Positions 36,380 to 44,081 of a stretch of DNA of 64,000 nucleotides are shown here, piece after piece (within the stretch, counting starts at the first letter, position 1; every line of letters begins with the position of its first letter). The stretch covers positions 91,461 to 155,460 of the forward strand of contig NZ_JABGNA010000014.1 of the NCBI RefSeq assembly GCF_013149275.1, written 5' to 3'. Position numbers and translations under genes: made by a program. The notes below the pieces were generated by a model that did no database searches, was not told the origin of the DNA, and worked only from the letters and a program-made list of their open reading frames with translations. The stretch is from Mucilaginibacter sp. SG564 (GTDB lineage Bacteria; Bacteroidota; Bacteroidia; Sphingobacteriales; Sphingobacteriaceae).

Positions 36380-36754
36380 TTAAGGGTTAGAATTTCTCAA
36401 CTTCCCCAGAGCAGTTTTCTTAAACTCTTCCACCTCATCAACGGCATGTTCATTGGCCCAGGTTTCCAGCGCGGATAGCGCGGGCCCCAAGGCTTTGCCT
36501 TTTTCTGAGATACGGTAGCATACCTCTGGCGGGAAGCTGTGTTTCTCTTCGCGGATGATAAGGCCATCTGCCTCCATTTGTTTCAGATGATCAAGCAGTA
36601 CCTTTTTAGCCACCTTAGGAATAATGCGCCAGAGCTCGGTAAAACGCATTTCGGCGTTGTGGAACAGGTGGTACAGGATAATAGGCTTCCATTTACCCGA
36701 AAGTATGTTTAAGGTAACATTAAGTCCGCAATGTCTGAACTGGTTGTAATTCAT
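36380..36754 (-). CDS. HxlR family transcriptional regulator
   Basis: About 124 residues from the ATG at 36754 (MNYNQFRH); an upstream in-frame TTG is unlikely. The winged HTH is GKWKPIILYHLFHNAEMRFTELW, then KVLLDHLKQMEADGLIIRE and PEVCYRISEKGKAL. Cys (RHCGLNV) near the N-terminus is the position used by redox- or aldehyde-sensing HxlR proteins. Divergent from an MBL-fold gene, with an inverted repeat in the short spacer. Confidence 0.9.
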   Translation of the reverse strand: MNYNQFRHCGLNVTLNILSGKWKPIILYHLFHNAEMRFTELWRIIPKVAKKVLLDHLKQMEADGLIIREEKHSFPPEVCYRISEKGKALGPALSALETWANEHAVDEVEEFKKTALGKLRNSNP

Positions 36755-36755
36755 G

Positions 36756-36779
36756 GTAACCAAATGGTGAACTGGTTAC
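36756..36779. promoter_or_regulatory. Candidate HxlR operator
   Basis: GTAACCA (36756-36762) and TGGTTAC (36773-36779) form a perfect inverted repeat with ten bases between, directly before the HxlR start and facing the divergent gene. Confidence 0.5.
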
Positions 36780-36851
36780 TAAAATGTAACCTTCTTGGGC
36801 TTGCCTCAGGATAGCCCGATCTTTGACCCCATCAAATTTAAATGCTTTAAC

Positions 36852-37625
36852 ATGAACTTGCAATTACTGCGCCATGCAACCCAGATATTATCTGCCAATG
36901 GCAAAACTATCCTTATTGATCCTATGCTGGGCCCCAAAGGCAGCTATGATCCCATCCCCAATACAGCAAATACGTTAAGAAATCCGCTGGTGGATCTTCC
37001 TATTAGCAACGATGAACTGGAACAATTAATTGCCCGTACAGATGCTGTGCTGGTTACCCATGTACAACACCTTGACCACTGGGACGCTGCTGCCCGTGAA
37101 CTGCTGCCCAAAAACATCACCCTATTTTGCCAGCCTGCTGACACGGAAACGATATGCGAAGCTGGTTTTACCAATGTTATCCCTGTTAATGAGGAACTGG
37201 TTTGGGAGGGTATCCGGATCAATCGCACTGGCGGCCATCACGGCACTGGTGAAATAGGCGAACGCATGGGTACTGTTTCGGGCTATGTGATCAACTATGG
37301 CGACGACAGCATTTATATTGCTGGTGATACTGTTTGGTGTGCCGAAGTGCAGGAGGCCTTAGACAAATATCAGCCTGCCCATATAGTATTGAATGGTGGC
37401 GCGGGCAGGTTTTTAACCGGCGACCCTATTGTGATGGATATTAACGATATTATAACCGTTTGTAACCACGCGCCCAAAGCCCATGTTTACGTAGTACACC
37501 TGGAAACGGCCAATCATTGTGGCGAGAGCCGTGCCGATGTGAAGGCCGCTTTAGCAACGCATCATCTTGGCGGGCGCTGCCATGTGCCTAATGATGGGGA
37601 GTTATTTATTTCGGATAACGTCTGA
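36852..37625 (+). CDS. MBL-fold metallohydrolase, UlaG-like
   Basis: About 257 residues from the ATG at 36852 (MNLQLLRHATQIL). The fold is shown by ILIDPMLG, THVQHLDHWD, GHHGTGEI, IYIAGDTVW and VYVVHLETANHC. The metal motif is displaced: HxHxDH would need a His where Val stands, and a His lies one residue further upstream (THVQHLDH), so the first ligand may be altered. Divergent from HxlR, which is probably its regulator. The substrate is unknown. The TTG at 36795 is rejected as start because the fold begins at the ATG. Confidence 0.82.
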   Translation: MNLQLLRHATQILSANGKTILIDPMLGPKGSYDPIPNTANTLRNPLVDLPISNDELEQLIARTDAVLVTHVQHLDHWDAAARELLPKNITLFCQPADTETICEAGFTNVIPVNEELVWEGIRINRTGGHHGTGEIGERMGTVSGYVINYGDDSIYIAGDTVWCAEVQEALDKYQPAHIVLNGGAGRFLTGDPIVMDINDIITVCNHAPKAHVYVVHLETANHCGESRADVKAALATHHLGGRCHVPNDGELFISDNV

Positions 37626-37630
37626 CTATA

Positions 37631-38152
37631 TTACTGGTTGAGAACTACCGAATGGGAACCATCGGGATTAACAATAACCGAGGTTGCCCCATTATTGATA
37701 ATGGTAGAATGTGAACCATCGGAGTTGACCAGTGTTGATACATTACCCCCACTATTGATCAATACCGAGTGCGAGCCGTCGGGATTAACGATAGTTGAGG
37801 TGGCTCCGTTGTTGATAATAGTGGAATGTGAACCATCTGAATTGACCAGTGTTGATACATTGCCGCCGCCATTGATTAAAACACTATGAGAACCATCGGC
37901 ATTAACTATGGTTGATGTACCGCCGTTATCGAACTGAGCTACCGGCGCATAGTTGGTACCAGTAGCTGCCGATAAATTTCCTTGCCTTACAGTTTTTGTC
38001 TGCAAAATTATTCCATTGTTTGCATGAGTGTCAATCCTATGCGTTTTTTTAAGCGTATAGGATTTGACATAAGTATGGGGCTGGGTTCTTTTTTGGGCTA
38101 TGGCATAGCCGGTTACCATCAATAACAGCAGGAGCAGGATTATCTTTTTCAT
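37631..38152 (-). CDS. Secreted repeat protein with DGSHS units
   Basis: A 173-residue exported protein (signal peptide 1-19). From about residue 77 it consists of five consecutive units of 19-20 residues, alternating two kinds: TSTIVN-DGSHSVLIN-GGN and VSTLVNSDGSHSTIINNGA. The VN-DGSHS core is kept in all five. Regular short strands with DG turns suggest a beta-solenoid or stacked hairpin. The DNA repeats with a 117-base period. I do not know a family for it; function unknown. Alone and divergent from the sigma gene that opens the next block. Confidence 0.8.
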   Translation of the reverse strand: MKKIILLLLLLMVTGYAIAQKRTQPHTYVKSYTLKKTHRIDTHANNGIILQTKTVRQGNLSAATGTNYAPVAQFDNGGTSTIVNADGSHSVLINGGGNVSTLVNSDGSHSTIINNGATSTIVNPDGSHSVLINSGGNVSTLVNSDGSHSTIINNGATSVIVNPDGSHSVVLNQ

Positions 38153-38305
38153 ATCCGTTTAAGTTTAGGTAAGCCAACAATTGGTGAACAGGTTTATGTA
38201 TGACCTTGGGAACACTGCCAGGTTTAATCTATAAACCTAAAATAAAAAAAATTTCACCGGGGCATAGGGGTTTTGGTACGCACTGTTGTCTGCTGCGTAA
38301 TAAAA

Positions 38306-38327
38306 GTTTAAAACAGTACTTTTAAAC
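38306..38327. promoter_or_regulatory. Palindrome immediately before the sigma gene
   Basis: GTTTAAAA-CAGTAC-TTTTAAAC: perfect 8-base arms, and the spacer holds the self-complementary GTAC. It ends seven bases before the TTG start at 38335, so it could be an operator or an RNA hairpin that limits initiation. Confidence 0.5.
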
Positions 38328-38334
38328 CCAGGCT

Positions 38335-38919
38335 TTGCAAACAGAAAACACCCATAAAACACCTTATTTACTGCAGCTGGATGCAGCTGAGCAGGATTTT
38401 GACAGGATCTATCTTGATCATTATGCGGCCCTGCACCATTATGCCCTCACACTGGTTAATGATAGCACCGTAGCCGACGAAATGGTACAGGATGTATTCT
38501 TAAAGATTCTGGAAAAGCGCGACCCTGTCACCATCCATACTTCATTAAAGGCCTACCTGTACCGCTCGGTGCATAACGAGTGTATGAATTATTTTAAACA
38601 TCATAAGGTAAAACAGAAATATCAAACACACACATTTTACAAAATGGAACAAGAAACAGAGCACCCGCTTGATAAACTGCAATACCGGGAGTTTGAAAAG
38701 CGCCTGTACCGGTCAATCAATTCCTTACCCGAGCAATGCCGCACGGTTTTCCAGATGAGCCGGTTTGAAGAGCTTAAATATTCAGAGATAGCCGCTCGGC
38801 TGGGTATTTCTATCAAAACGGTAGATAACCAGATGGGCAAGGCGCTTAAGCGACTCAGGCTACAACTGGCAGATTACCTGCCACTGCTATTATGGATATT
38901 AATGAATTTGGTACGATGA
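38335..38919 (+). CDS. ECF RNA polymerase sigma-70 factor with TTG start
   Basis: A 194-residue sigma factor. Region 2: FDRIYLDHYAALHHYALTLV to ADEMVQDVFLKILEKR; region 4: LPEQCRTVFQMSRFEELKYS EIAARLGISIKTVDNQM. It ends in a hydrophobic tail (YLPLLLWILMNLV), like the sigma at 18151. No ATG precedes region 2, so the TTG at 38335 is the only reasonable start and implies low translation. The anti-sigma gene starts in the last codons (ATGA). Opens the block of the STN/surface-repeat protein. Confidence 0.9.
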   Translation: MQTENTHKTPYLLQLDAAEQDFDRIYLDHYAALHHYALTLVNDSTVADEMVQDVFLKILEKRDPVTIHTSLKAYLYRSVHNECMNYFKHHKVKQKYQTHTFYKMEQETEHPLDKLQYREFEKRLYRSINSLPEQCRTVFQMSRFEELKYSEIAARLGISIKTVDNQMGKALKRLRLQLADYLPLLLWILMNLVR

Positions 38920-39893
38920 AGAAACCTTTACATATAAACGATGATCTCCTGATCAGTTATCTGCTTAAAGAGGTTTCGGAGGAGCAGGCAAAGCAGGTGG
39001 AAGAATGGCGCGCCCTCGCTATGGCCAATGAGCGCCGTTTTGAGCAGTTTAAACTTATCTGGGACAGCAGCAAAAACTTTACAGCCGACCCGGATATTGA
39101 TGCCCATGCTTCCCTGCAAAAAGTAAAACAAAGGGCGGCGGAGCAAAAAACACAGGCAATAATTATACCCATGCACGGGTACTTTTGGCTCAAAATAGCA
39201 GTAGCCATATTATTTATAGCAGGCGGCAGCTGGTTATTCATGACCACATTTATGAACCCACAGGTACGTTTCGAAACCCAAGATATCGTTAAAACAGATA
39301 CGCTGTCTGACGGTTCCATGATCACACTGAACAAGTATGCTTTGCTCAGTTATCCTAAAAAGTTCCAGGGAGAGCAGCGTAACGTTGCCCTGGTTAAGGG
39401 CGAAGCCTTTTTTAGCATAGCTCCCAACAAAGCCAAACCTTTCATTATTTCAACAGGTGGTGCTACCATAAGAGTGGTGGGTACATCATTCAACGTAAAA
39501 AACCGCAATGGTTTGATAGAAGTAATTGTAGAGACTGGCATAGTGCAGGTTACAAATAACTTTAGTCATGTTATGATAGTGCTTAAACCCGACGAAATGG
39601 CATTGGTAAATCCACAAACAGGTAAGATCAGCAAGCTAAAAACACCCGACAAATTATACACTTATTACCGCAGGCATGAGTTTGTGGCTAAAGGTGTACC
39701 GCTTTATCGTTTGGTACAGGTACTGAACGAAGCTTACAATTGTCAGATCGTCATCGGCAGAAAGCAATTGGCTAACCAACAAATAACGGCCACTTTTAAT
39801 ACCGATATTAGCCTGGATTATGTTTTAGAATTACTTACCAAAACACTACAGGTAACTATTGAAAAAAAACAGGACCAGATTATCCTTAAATAA
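38916..39893 (+). CDS. FecR family anti-sigma factor
   Basis: About 325 residues with the start at the ATG at 38916 (MKKPLHINDD), which overlaps the sigma stop as ATGA; an ATG at 38892 is possible but less well placed. Cytoplasmic N-terminus, one membrane helix (about 85-107, IAVAILFIAGGSWLFMTTF), FecR domain (TLSDGSMITLNKYALLSYP, VVGTSFNV) and DUF4974-like C-terminus (FVAKGVPLYRLVQVL to the end). Its partner on the outer-membrane side should be the STN domain of the next gene, 14 bases downstream. Confidence 0.92.
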   Translation: MKKPLHINDDLLISYLLKEVSEEQAKQVEEWRALAMANERRFEQFKLIWDSSKNFTADPDIDAHASLQKVKQRAAEQKTQAIIIPMHGYFWLKIAVAILFIAGGSWLFMTTFMNPQVRFETQDIVKTDTLSDGSMITLNKYALLSYPKKFQGEQRNVALVKGEAFFSIAPNKAKPFIISTGGATIRVVGTSFNVKNRNGLIEVIVETGIVQVTNNFSHVMIVLKPDEMALVNPQTGKISKLKTPDKLYTYYRRHEFVAKGVPLYRLVQVLNEAYNCQIVIGRKQLANQQITATFNTDISLDYVLELLTKTLQVTIEKKQDQIILK

Positions 39894-39907
39894 ACCGGCT
39901 TCGGCTA

Positions 39908-42025
39908 ATGATAATAACGTATACGTCGCTACCTAAATTCGCCAAATTAATACTGCCGGTTATTTTACTGATAACCGGTAGTATGTTTGCACAGGCGCAA
40001 AGTTTGTTGGTAAAAAGGATATCAGCCAGTTTTGATCACGCTCGTATAGCCGATGTATTACAGGAGGTAGGCAAAAAAGGTGGCTTTTACTTTGCATACA
40101 ATGATAAACTGCTCCCCAAAGACAGCCTGGTAACCTTTACTGTAACCAACCAAACGGTGGCCGGCATCCTTATCTTGCTGTTTCACAACAGGTATGAAAT
40201 CACAGAACTCAAATATCATATCGTTATCGCTCCACCCCGACCAAATCTCTCGTTCAACAATACCGATATTACCAACGAAAACAATAGCTATTCCATCAGC
40301 GGCCTGGTGGTCGATGAACGGAGCGGCGCCCGCCTGGCCAATGTAAGTGTATACGCCAAGCAACAACTAGCCTCAACCCTTACCGATGAACATGGCTATT
40401 TTCAGCTCCGGTTTAGGGCCGATAACCCCGGGCAGATCAGCCTGACAGCGAGTAAACTGGATTATAAAGATACTTCCATCAATTTCCTACAAAGTGTATC
40501 TGTAAGCAGCAGGCAACAACCATCCGACCATGATCGGGCCGCCAATAACAGCCGTAACGTAGAAAGAACCGGAGCAGCCCGCTTTTTCATCTCGGCCAAA
40601 CAGCGGATCCAGAGCCTCAACATACCCGATTTTTTTGCCAAACGTCCCTTCCAGGTATCACTTACACCCGGTTTGAGCTCACATGGTTTGTTTAGTCCAC
40701 AGGTGGTTAACAAATTTTCCCTTAACCTGGTGGGCGGTTATACTGCCGGGGTTAACGGACTGGAATTTGGAGGGTTGTTCAACATCAACCGAATGAACTC
40801 CAGGTATCTGCAGCTGGCCGGTGTTTTTAACCTGGTAGGCGGTACGGTTACCGGTTTACAAGCCGCAGGCGTACATAACCGTGCGCTCGATACCGTTAAA
40901 GGCGTACAGTTTGCCGGTTTTATCAACAAAGCCGAAAGCCAGGTATCGGGCCTGCAGATAGCAGCCCTTGATAATGAAGCCCACAAACTTAAAGGGATAC
41001 AGATAGGCCTGGTTAACCGTGTCGATACTTCTTACGGGGCCAGCATTGGACTGGTTAACGTTATCGGCAATGGTTTCTACAGAGTTACTTTATCAGCCAA
41101 TGATTTAACCAACACCAATATATCCCTTAAAACAGGTACGCATAATTTTTATACTGACGTGTTGATAGGTGTTAACGTGGCTCCTGCTAGTAAACTATAT
41201 ATGGGTGGCTTTGGCTTAGGTCATGATTTTATGCTGAACAATAAAGTATACGTTTCTACAGAAGCCGCCTTTCATTTTGTTAATGACAATGGCACCTGGG
41301 ATAGCCATTTACTACAGGGTAAACTATTATTCAATGTGCAGCTTTCAAAAAACATCAGCCTGGTTGCCGGACCAACTTTTAACCGTTACATCAATAGTAT
41401 CGCTTTTCATGTGTCCGGATATAAAAACATCAATCATCTTCCCAAAGCCGAAGATGTTGTTGGCATCCCTCCAGATCACACAAGTAAAAACTGGGTTGGC
41501 TGGGAGGTTGGTATCGCGTTTAATTCGGTTTTTAAACGTTCCCTTAAGGAGGTAGATAATTCCGATGCCTGGTATCTGGGAGGTGGCGCTACCGCCGGCA
41601 TAGGCTGGGACCCGCAAAAAGCGGTATATGGCACCGAATTGTTTACCATGCGCGATCTTGGCGAGCATATTGCCGGTACTTTTACGGTGGGTTATACTTC
41701 TTTTGGCCAGGAAAGCTACCTTGGCCCGCAACCTATCAGGCTCATCCCTGTTAAAGCTGGCGTGAGGCTAAAAACCGGCAGTTCGTTTTTTATAGGCGGC
41801 GAGGTGGGCGAAGCATTCGGCCTGTTTAACCAAACCGCTTATAGTGGCATCTATCCTTATGAGGCGGCCACTAAACCCTACCGATCGCTCATGTATGCTG
41901 TATCTGCAGGGTTCAGTTTCCGGAGGGGATTGGAGACCAGCTTTAAATTTGAAGATTATGGCCTGCAATCTAATTACAAACAATTTGCCCTGCGCCTGGG
42001 GTATCGCCTTAAACTAAGTAAATAA
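39908..42025 (+). CDS. STN / carboxypeptidase-regulatory protein with surface repeats and beta-barrel module
   Basis: A 705-residue exported protein. Parts: signal peptide (1-31), STN domain (about 34-110), carboxypeptidase-regulatory-like domain (128-200), a linker, then repeats at about 270-392 of the LA_2272-type (GLQAAGVHN, GVQFAGFIN, GLQIAALDN, GIQIGLVN), a strand-rich part, and a C-terminal barrel module (about 555-705) shared with the next two barrel genes. There is no TonB plug or SusC barrel, although STN plus this regulatory domain is how SusC receptors begin. It therefore looks like a FecR-linked signal sensor without transport (inference). Same operon as sigma and FecR. Confidence 0.85.
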   Translation: MIITYTSLPKFAKLILPVILLITGSMFAQAQSLLVKRISASFDHARIADVLQEVGKKGGFYFAYNDKLLPKDSLVTFTVTNQTVAGILILLFHNRYEITELKYHIVIAPPRPNLSFNNTDITNENNSYSISGLVVDERSGARLANVSVYAKQQLASTLTDEHGYFQLRFRADNPGQISLTASKLDYKDTSINFLQSVSVSSRQQPSDHDRAANNSRNVERTGAARFFISAKQRIQSLNIPDFFAKRPFQVSLTPGLSSHGLFSPQVVNKFSLNLVGGYTAGVNGLEFGGLFNINRMNSRYLQLAGVFNLVGGTVTGLQAAGVHNRALDTVKGVQFAGFINKAESQVSGLQIAALDNEAHKLKGIQIGLVNRVDTSYGASIGLVNVIGNGFYRVTLSANDLTNTNISLKTGTHNFYTDVLIGVNVAPASKLYMGGFGLGHDFMLNNKVYVSTEAAFHFVNDNGTWDSHLLQGKLLFNVQLSKNISLVAGPTFNRYINSIAFHVSGYKNINHLPKAEDVVGIPPDHTSKNWVGWEVGIAFNSVFKRSLKEVDNSDAWYLGGGATAGIGWDPQKAVYGTELFTMRDLGEHIAGTFTVGYTSFGQESYLGPQPIRLIPVKAGVRLKTGSSFFIGGEVGEAFGLFNQTAYSGIYPYEAATKPYRSLMYAVSAGFSFRRGLETSFKFEDYGLQSNYKQFALRLGYRLKLSK

Positions 42026-42088
42026 AAATATTCAGCCATCAGCGTAGGGGTAAATACCATAGTTGTTGTCACAACCTCAAACAACAAT

Positions 42089-42454
42089 ATGGAAAGAGTG
42101 CGCGAAACAATTATTGCTTTACTGATGATCTTTTTACTGATAGGCACACTGATCATCATCTACAGTTTATTGATATGGCAGGAATTACCAAAAGTATTAA
42201 CCCTGGTTTTGCTTTTTTCACTGGTATTGCTTAAAAGCAATATCAACCGACTGCGCCACGATCAAAAACCACAAGAGCTAACTTATACCGATACCCGAAC
42301 CCTTAAATTCTTTTTATTGAGCCTCCTGAGCGTTTTTTGCATAGTGATATTTATATCATACCTGCTTAAAAGCCAGCAACAGGCGGCCGAACTGGCCTTT
42401 GGTACAAGCCTGCTGACTATAAAAAAAGCCCTTGATTTTTTACCGGCCGACTAA
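42089..42454 (+). CDS. Small membrane protein
   Basis: A 121-residue protein with three hydrophobic segments (about 7-30, 33-48 and 71-92) and a charged cytoplasmic loop (NINRLRHDQKPQELTYTDTR). Not recognised. It lies 63 bases after the STN protein and 35 bases before the tandem barrel protein, all on one strand, so it is probably in the same transcription unit. Confidence 0.65.
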   Translation: MERVRETIIALLMIFLLIGTLIIIYSLLIWQELPKVLTLVLLFSLVLLKSNINRLRHDQKPQELTYTDTRTLKFFLLSLLSVFCIVIFISYLLKSQQQAAELAFGTSLLTIKKALDFLPAD

Positions 42455-42489
42455 CCTTTCTGCACACACACAAATTATAATTATATCAC

Positions 42490-43485
42490 ATGAAGATTAA
42501 ATTTTGCTTATCATCACTTTTTTTGCTGTTGATGTTATGCGGCCCCATAGCAAGGGCGCAAACAGACAACAGCTGGCGTTTAAGCTTTGGCATCGATGCT
42601 GGTTTAGCGCCTACAGATGCATTTAAATACACGCTCGGCGGCGATATCAGACTGGAGAAAGATATTGATAAGCATTTTGCCGCGACGCTTACCACCGGCT
42701 TTACCCATTTTTTTGAAAAGGACCATTTTGATGGCTTCCCGCAGTACGGCAGCCCCTACAACGTGATCCCGGTTAAAGCAGGTGTTAAGTATTTTGTAAC
42801 AAATAACTTTTATCTGGGCGGCGAAGCCGGGGCCGGCCTCGCTTTTGAACAATGGGGTACTTCATTCCTCTGGTCACCCTCTGTTGGCCTGGCTTTTAAA
42901 AATGGTATAGACCTAAGCGTAAAATATGAAGATTATACCAAAGACAAATCCACCAAAAGCATCGGGCTCAGATTGGGCTATGGCTTTGGCACCCGCAAAC
43001 TTGCCCCACACAAAAAAACAAACAGCCTGAAGGGTTGGGACTTAGGCTTAGCCCTTAATCCGGGTTTAGTGGCCGGTTCATCTGAATTTGTTATGGGTAC
43101 CGAGGTTAGCTTAAACAGGCACCTGATAGATAACCTCGAAGCTACAGCCTCGGTTGGTTACATGCATTTTTTTAAAACCTACCCCTACGGTTACTACAGC
43201 AGCTTTACAGCACCTGGCACTTATAATTTCACATTGGACCCGGCAATAAAGAATGTGGTACCGATTAAAGCGGGGTTGCGTTTATTTTTAGGCGATCAGT
43301 TTTACATTGGTGGTGAAGCTGGTGTGGGTATTACATCCCGTGTAACCTCTTTTGTATACACTCCCTCATTAGGTTTGCGATTTAAAAACGGATTGGATAT
43401 TGGCACCAGATATGACCATTACAGCAGTGACCGGATACCCAATACCCTTACACTTAAATTAGGATACCTTTTTAAGCTGAACTAA
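42490..43485 (+). CDS. Outer membrane protein with two tandem barrel modules
   Basis: A 331-residue exported protein (signal peptide 1-23). It consists of two similar halves, about 28-170 and 182-331. Each has the pattern VIPVKAGVKYF or VPIKAGLRLF, then FYLGGEAG or FYIGGEAG, then SPSVGLAFKNGIDL or TPSLGLRFKNGLDI, and ends in a GLRLGYGF or LKLGYLF strand. The same module ends the STN protein at 39908 and makes up the next gene. Function unknown; an outer-membrane location is inferred from the aromatic strands and signal peptide. Confidence 0.82.
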   Translation: MKIKFCLSSLFLLLMLCGPIARAQTDNSWRLSFGIDAGLAPTDAFKYTLGGDIRLEKDIDKHFAATLTTGFTHFFEKDHFDGFPQYGSPYNVIPVKAGVKYFVTNNFYLGGEAGAGLAFEQWGTSFLWSPSVGLAFKNGIDLSVKYEDYTKDKSTKSIGLRLGYGFGTRKLAPHKKTNSLKGWDLGLALNPGLVAGSSEFVMGTEVSLNRHLIDNLEATASVGYMHFFKTYPYGYYSSFTAPGTYNFTLDPAIKNVVPIKAGLRLFLGDQFYIGGEAGVGITSRVTSFVYTPSLGLRFKNGLDIGTRYDHYSSDRIPNTLTLKLGYLFKLN

Positions 43486-43496
43486 ACACTATCATT

Positions 43497-44024
43497 ATGA
43501 AACACAAATTCGGTTATTTTTTAAGCGCATTATTAATTGCAGGAGCTTTCTTTGCTTCACACAGTTACGCCCAAACAACAGAAAAAGGTAAATGGCGCTG
43601 GAGCCTTGGCGCTGAGGCCGGTTTACCCACCGGTACCATTAAAAAGTACAGCAACTTTGAACTGGGCGGCACATTACGTGCTCAATATGGTTTGAGCAAT
43701 TCATTGGCACTCACCTTTACATCAGGTTACTATAACTTCTCTGCAAAAAAACAGGAGATCCCCGGCTTTGGTTTTACCCAACCCGATGATATGGGTATTA
43801 TTCCGGTTAAAGTCGGCATTAAGTCATTTATGAGTTCAGGCTTTTACTGGGCCGCTGAAGCCGGTGCCGGTTTTGAAACTCCTGGTGGCCCTGTTAAACT
43901 AATCCTGTCACCAAGCATCGGTTTCGCATCCAAATCATGGGATACAGGCATCGGGTATGAGCATTTCATCCAGCAGGGTTCTAATTTTGGCACCGCGACG
44001 ATCCGTGTGGCATACGGCCTTTAG
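43497..44024 (+). CDS. Single-module outer membrane barrel protein
   Basis: A 175-residue exported protein (signal peptide 1-26, SYAQT) with one copy of the module of the preceding gene: IIPVKVGIKSFMSSGFYWAA EAGAGFETP, then LSPSIGFASKSWDTGIGYEH, ending in ATIRVAYGL. It starts 11 bases after the preceding stop. The size and pattern resemble small eight- to ten-stranded barrels. Function unknown. Confidence 0.8.
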   Translation: MKHKFGYFLSALLIAGAFFASHSYAQTTEKGKWRWSLGAEAGLPTGTIKKYSNFELGGTLRAQYGLSNSLALTFTSGYYNFSAKKQEIPGFGFTQPDDMGIIPVKVGIKSFMSSGFYWAAEAGAGFETPGGPVKLILSPSIGFASKSWDTGIGYEHFIQQGSNFGTATIRVAYGL

Positions 44025-44049
44025 AATTATTTATCCTAAACCTTACTTA

Positions 44050-44076
44050 AAAGCCCTTTCCAACAGAGAGGGCTTT
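44050..44076. terminator. Terminator at the end of the barrel block
   Basis: AAAGCCCT (44050-44057) pairs with AGGGCTTT (44069-44076) around TTCCAACAGAG. It lies between the convergent barrel and DUF3108-like genes; the T-run is weak, so moderate confidence. Confidence 0.6.
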
Positions 44077-44081
44077 GTTGT

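Noticed and set aside
36795..36851. N-terminal extension of the MBL-fold gene from a TTG
   Set aside because: The added residues match no fold element, and the ATG at 36852 begins the conserved strand.
37640..37920. Regular DNA repeats that could be taken for a CRISPR array
   Set aside because: The period follows codons (117 bases for two protein units), there are no unique spacers, and the frame codes for a clean repeat protein with a signal peptide.
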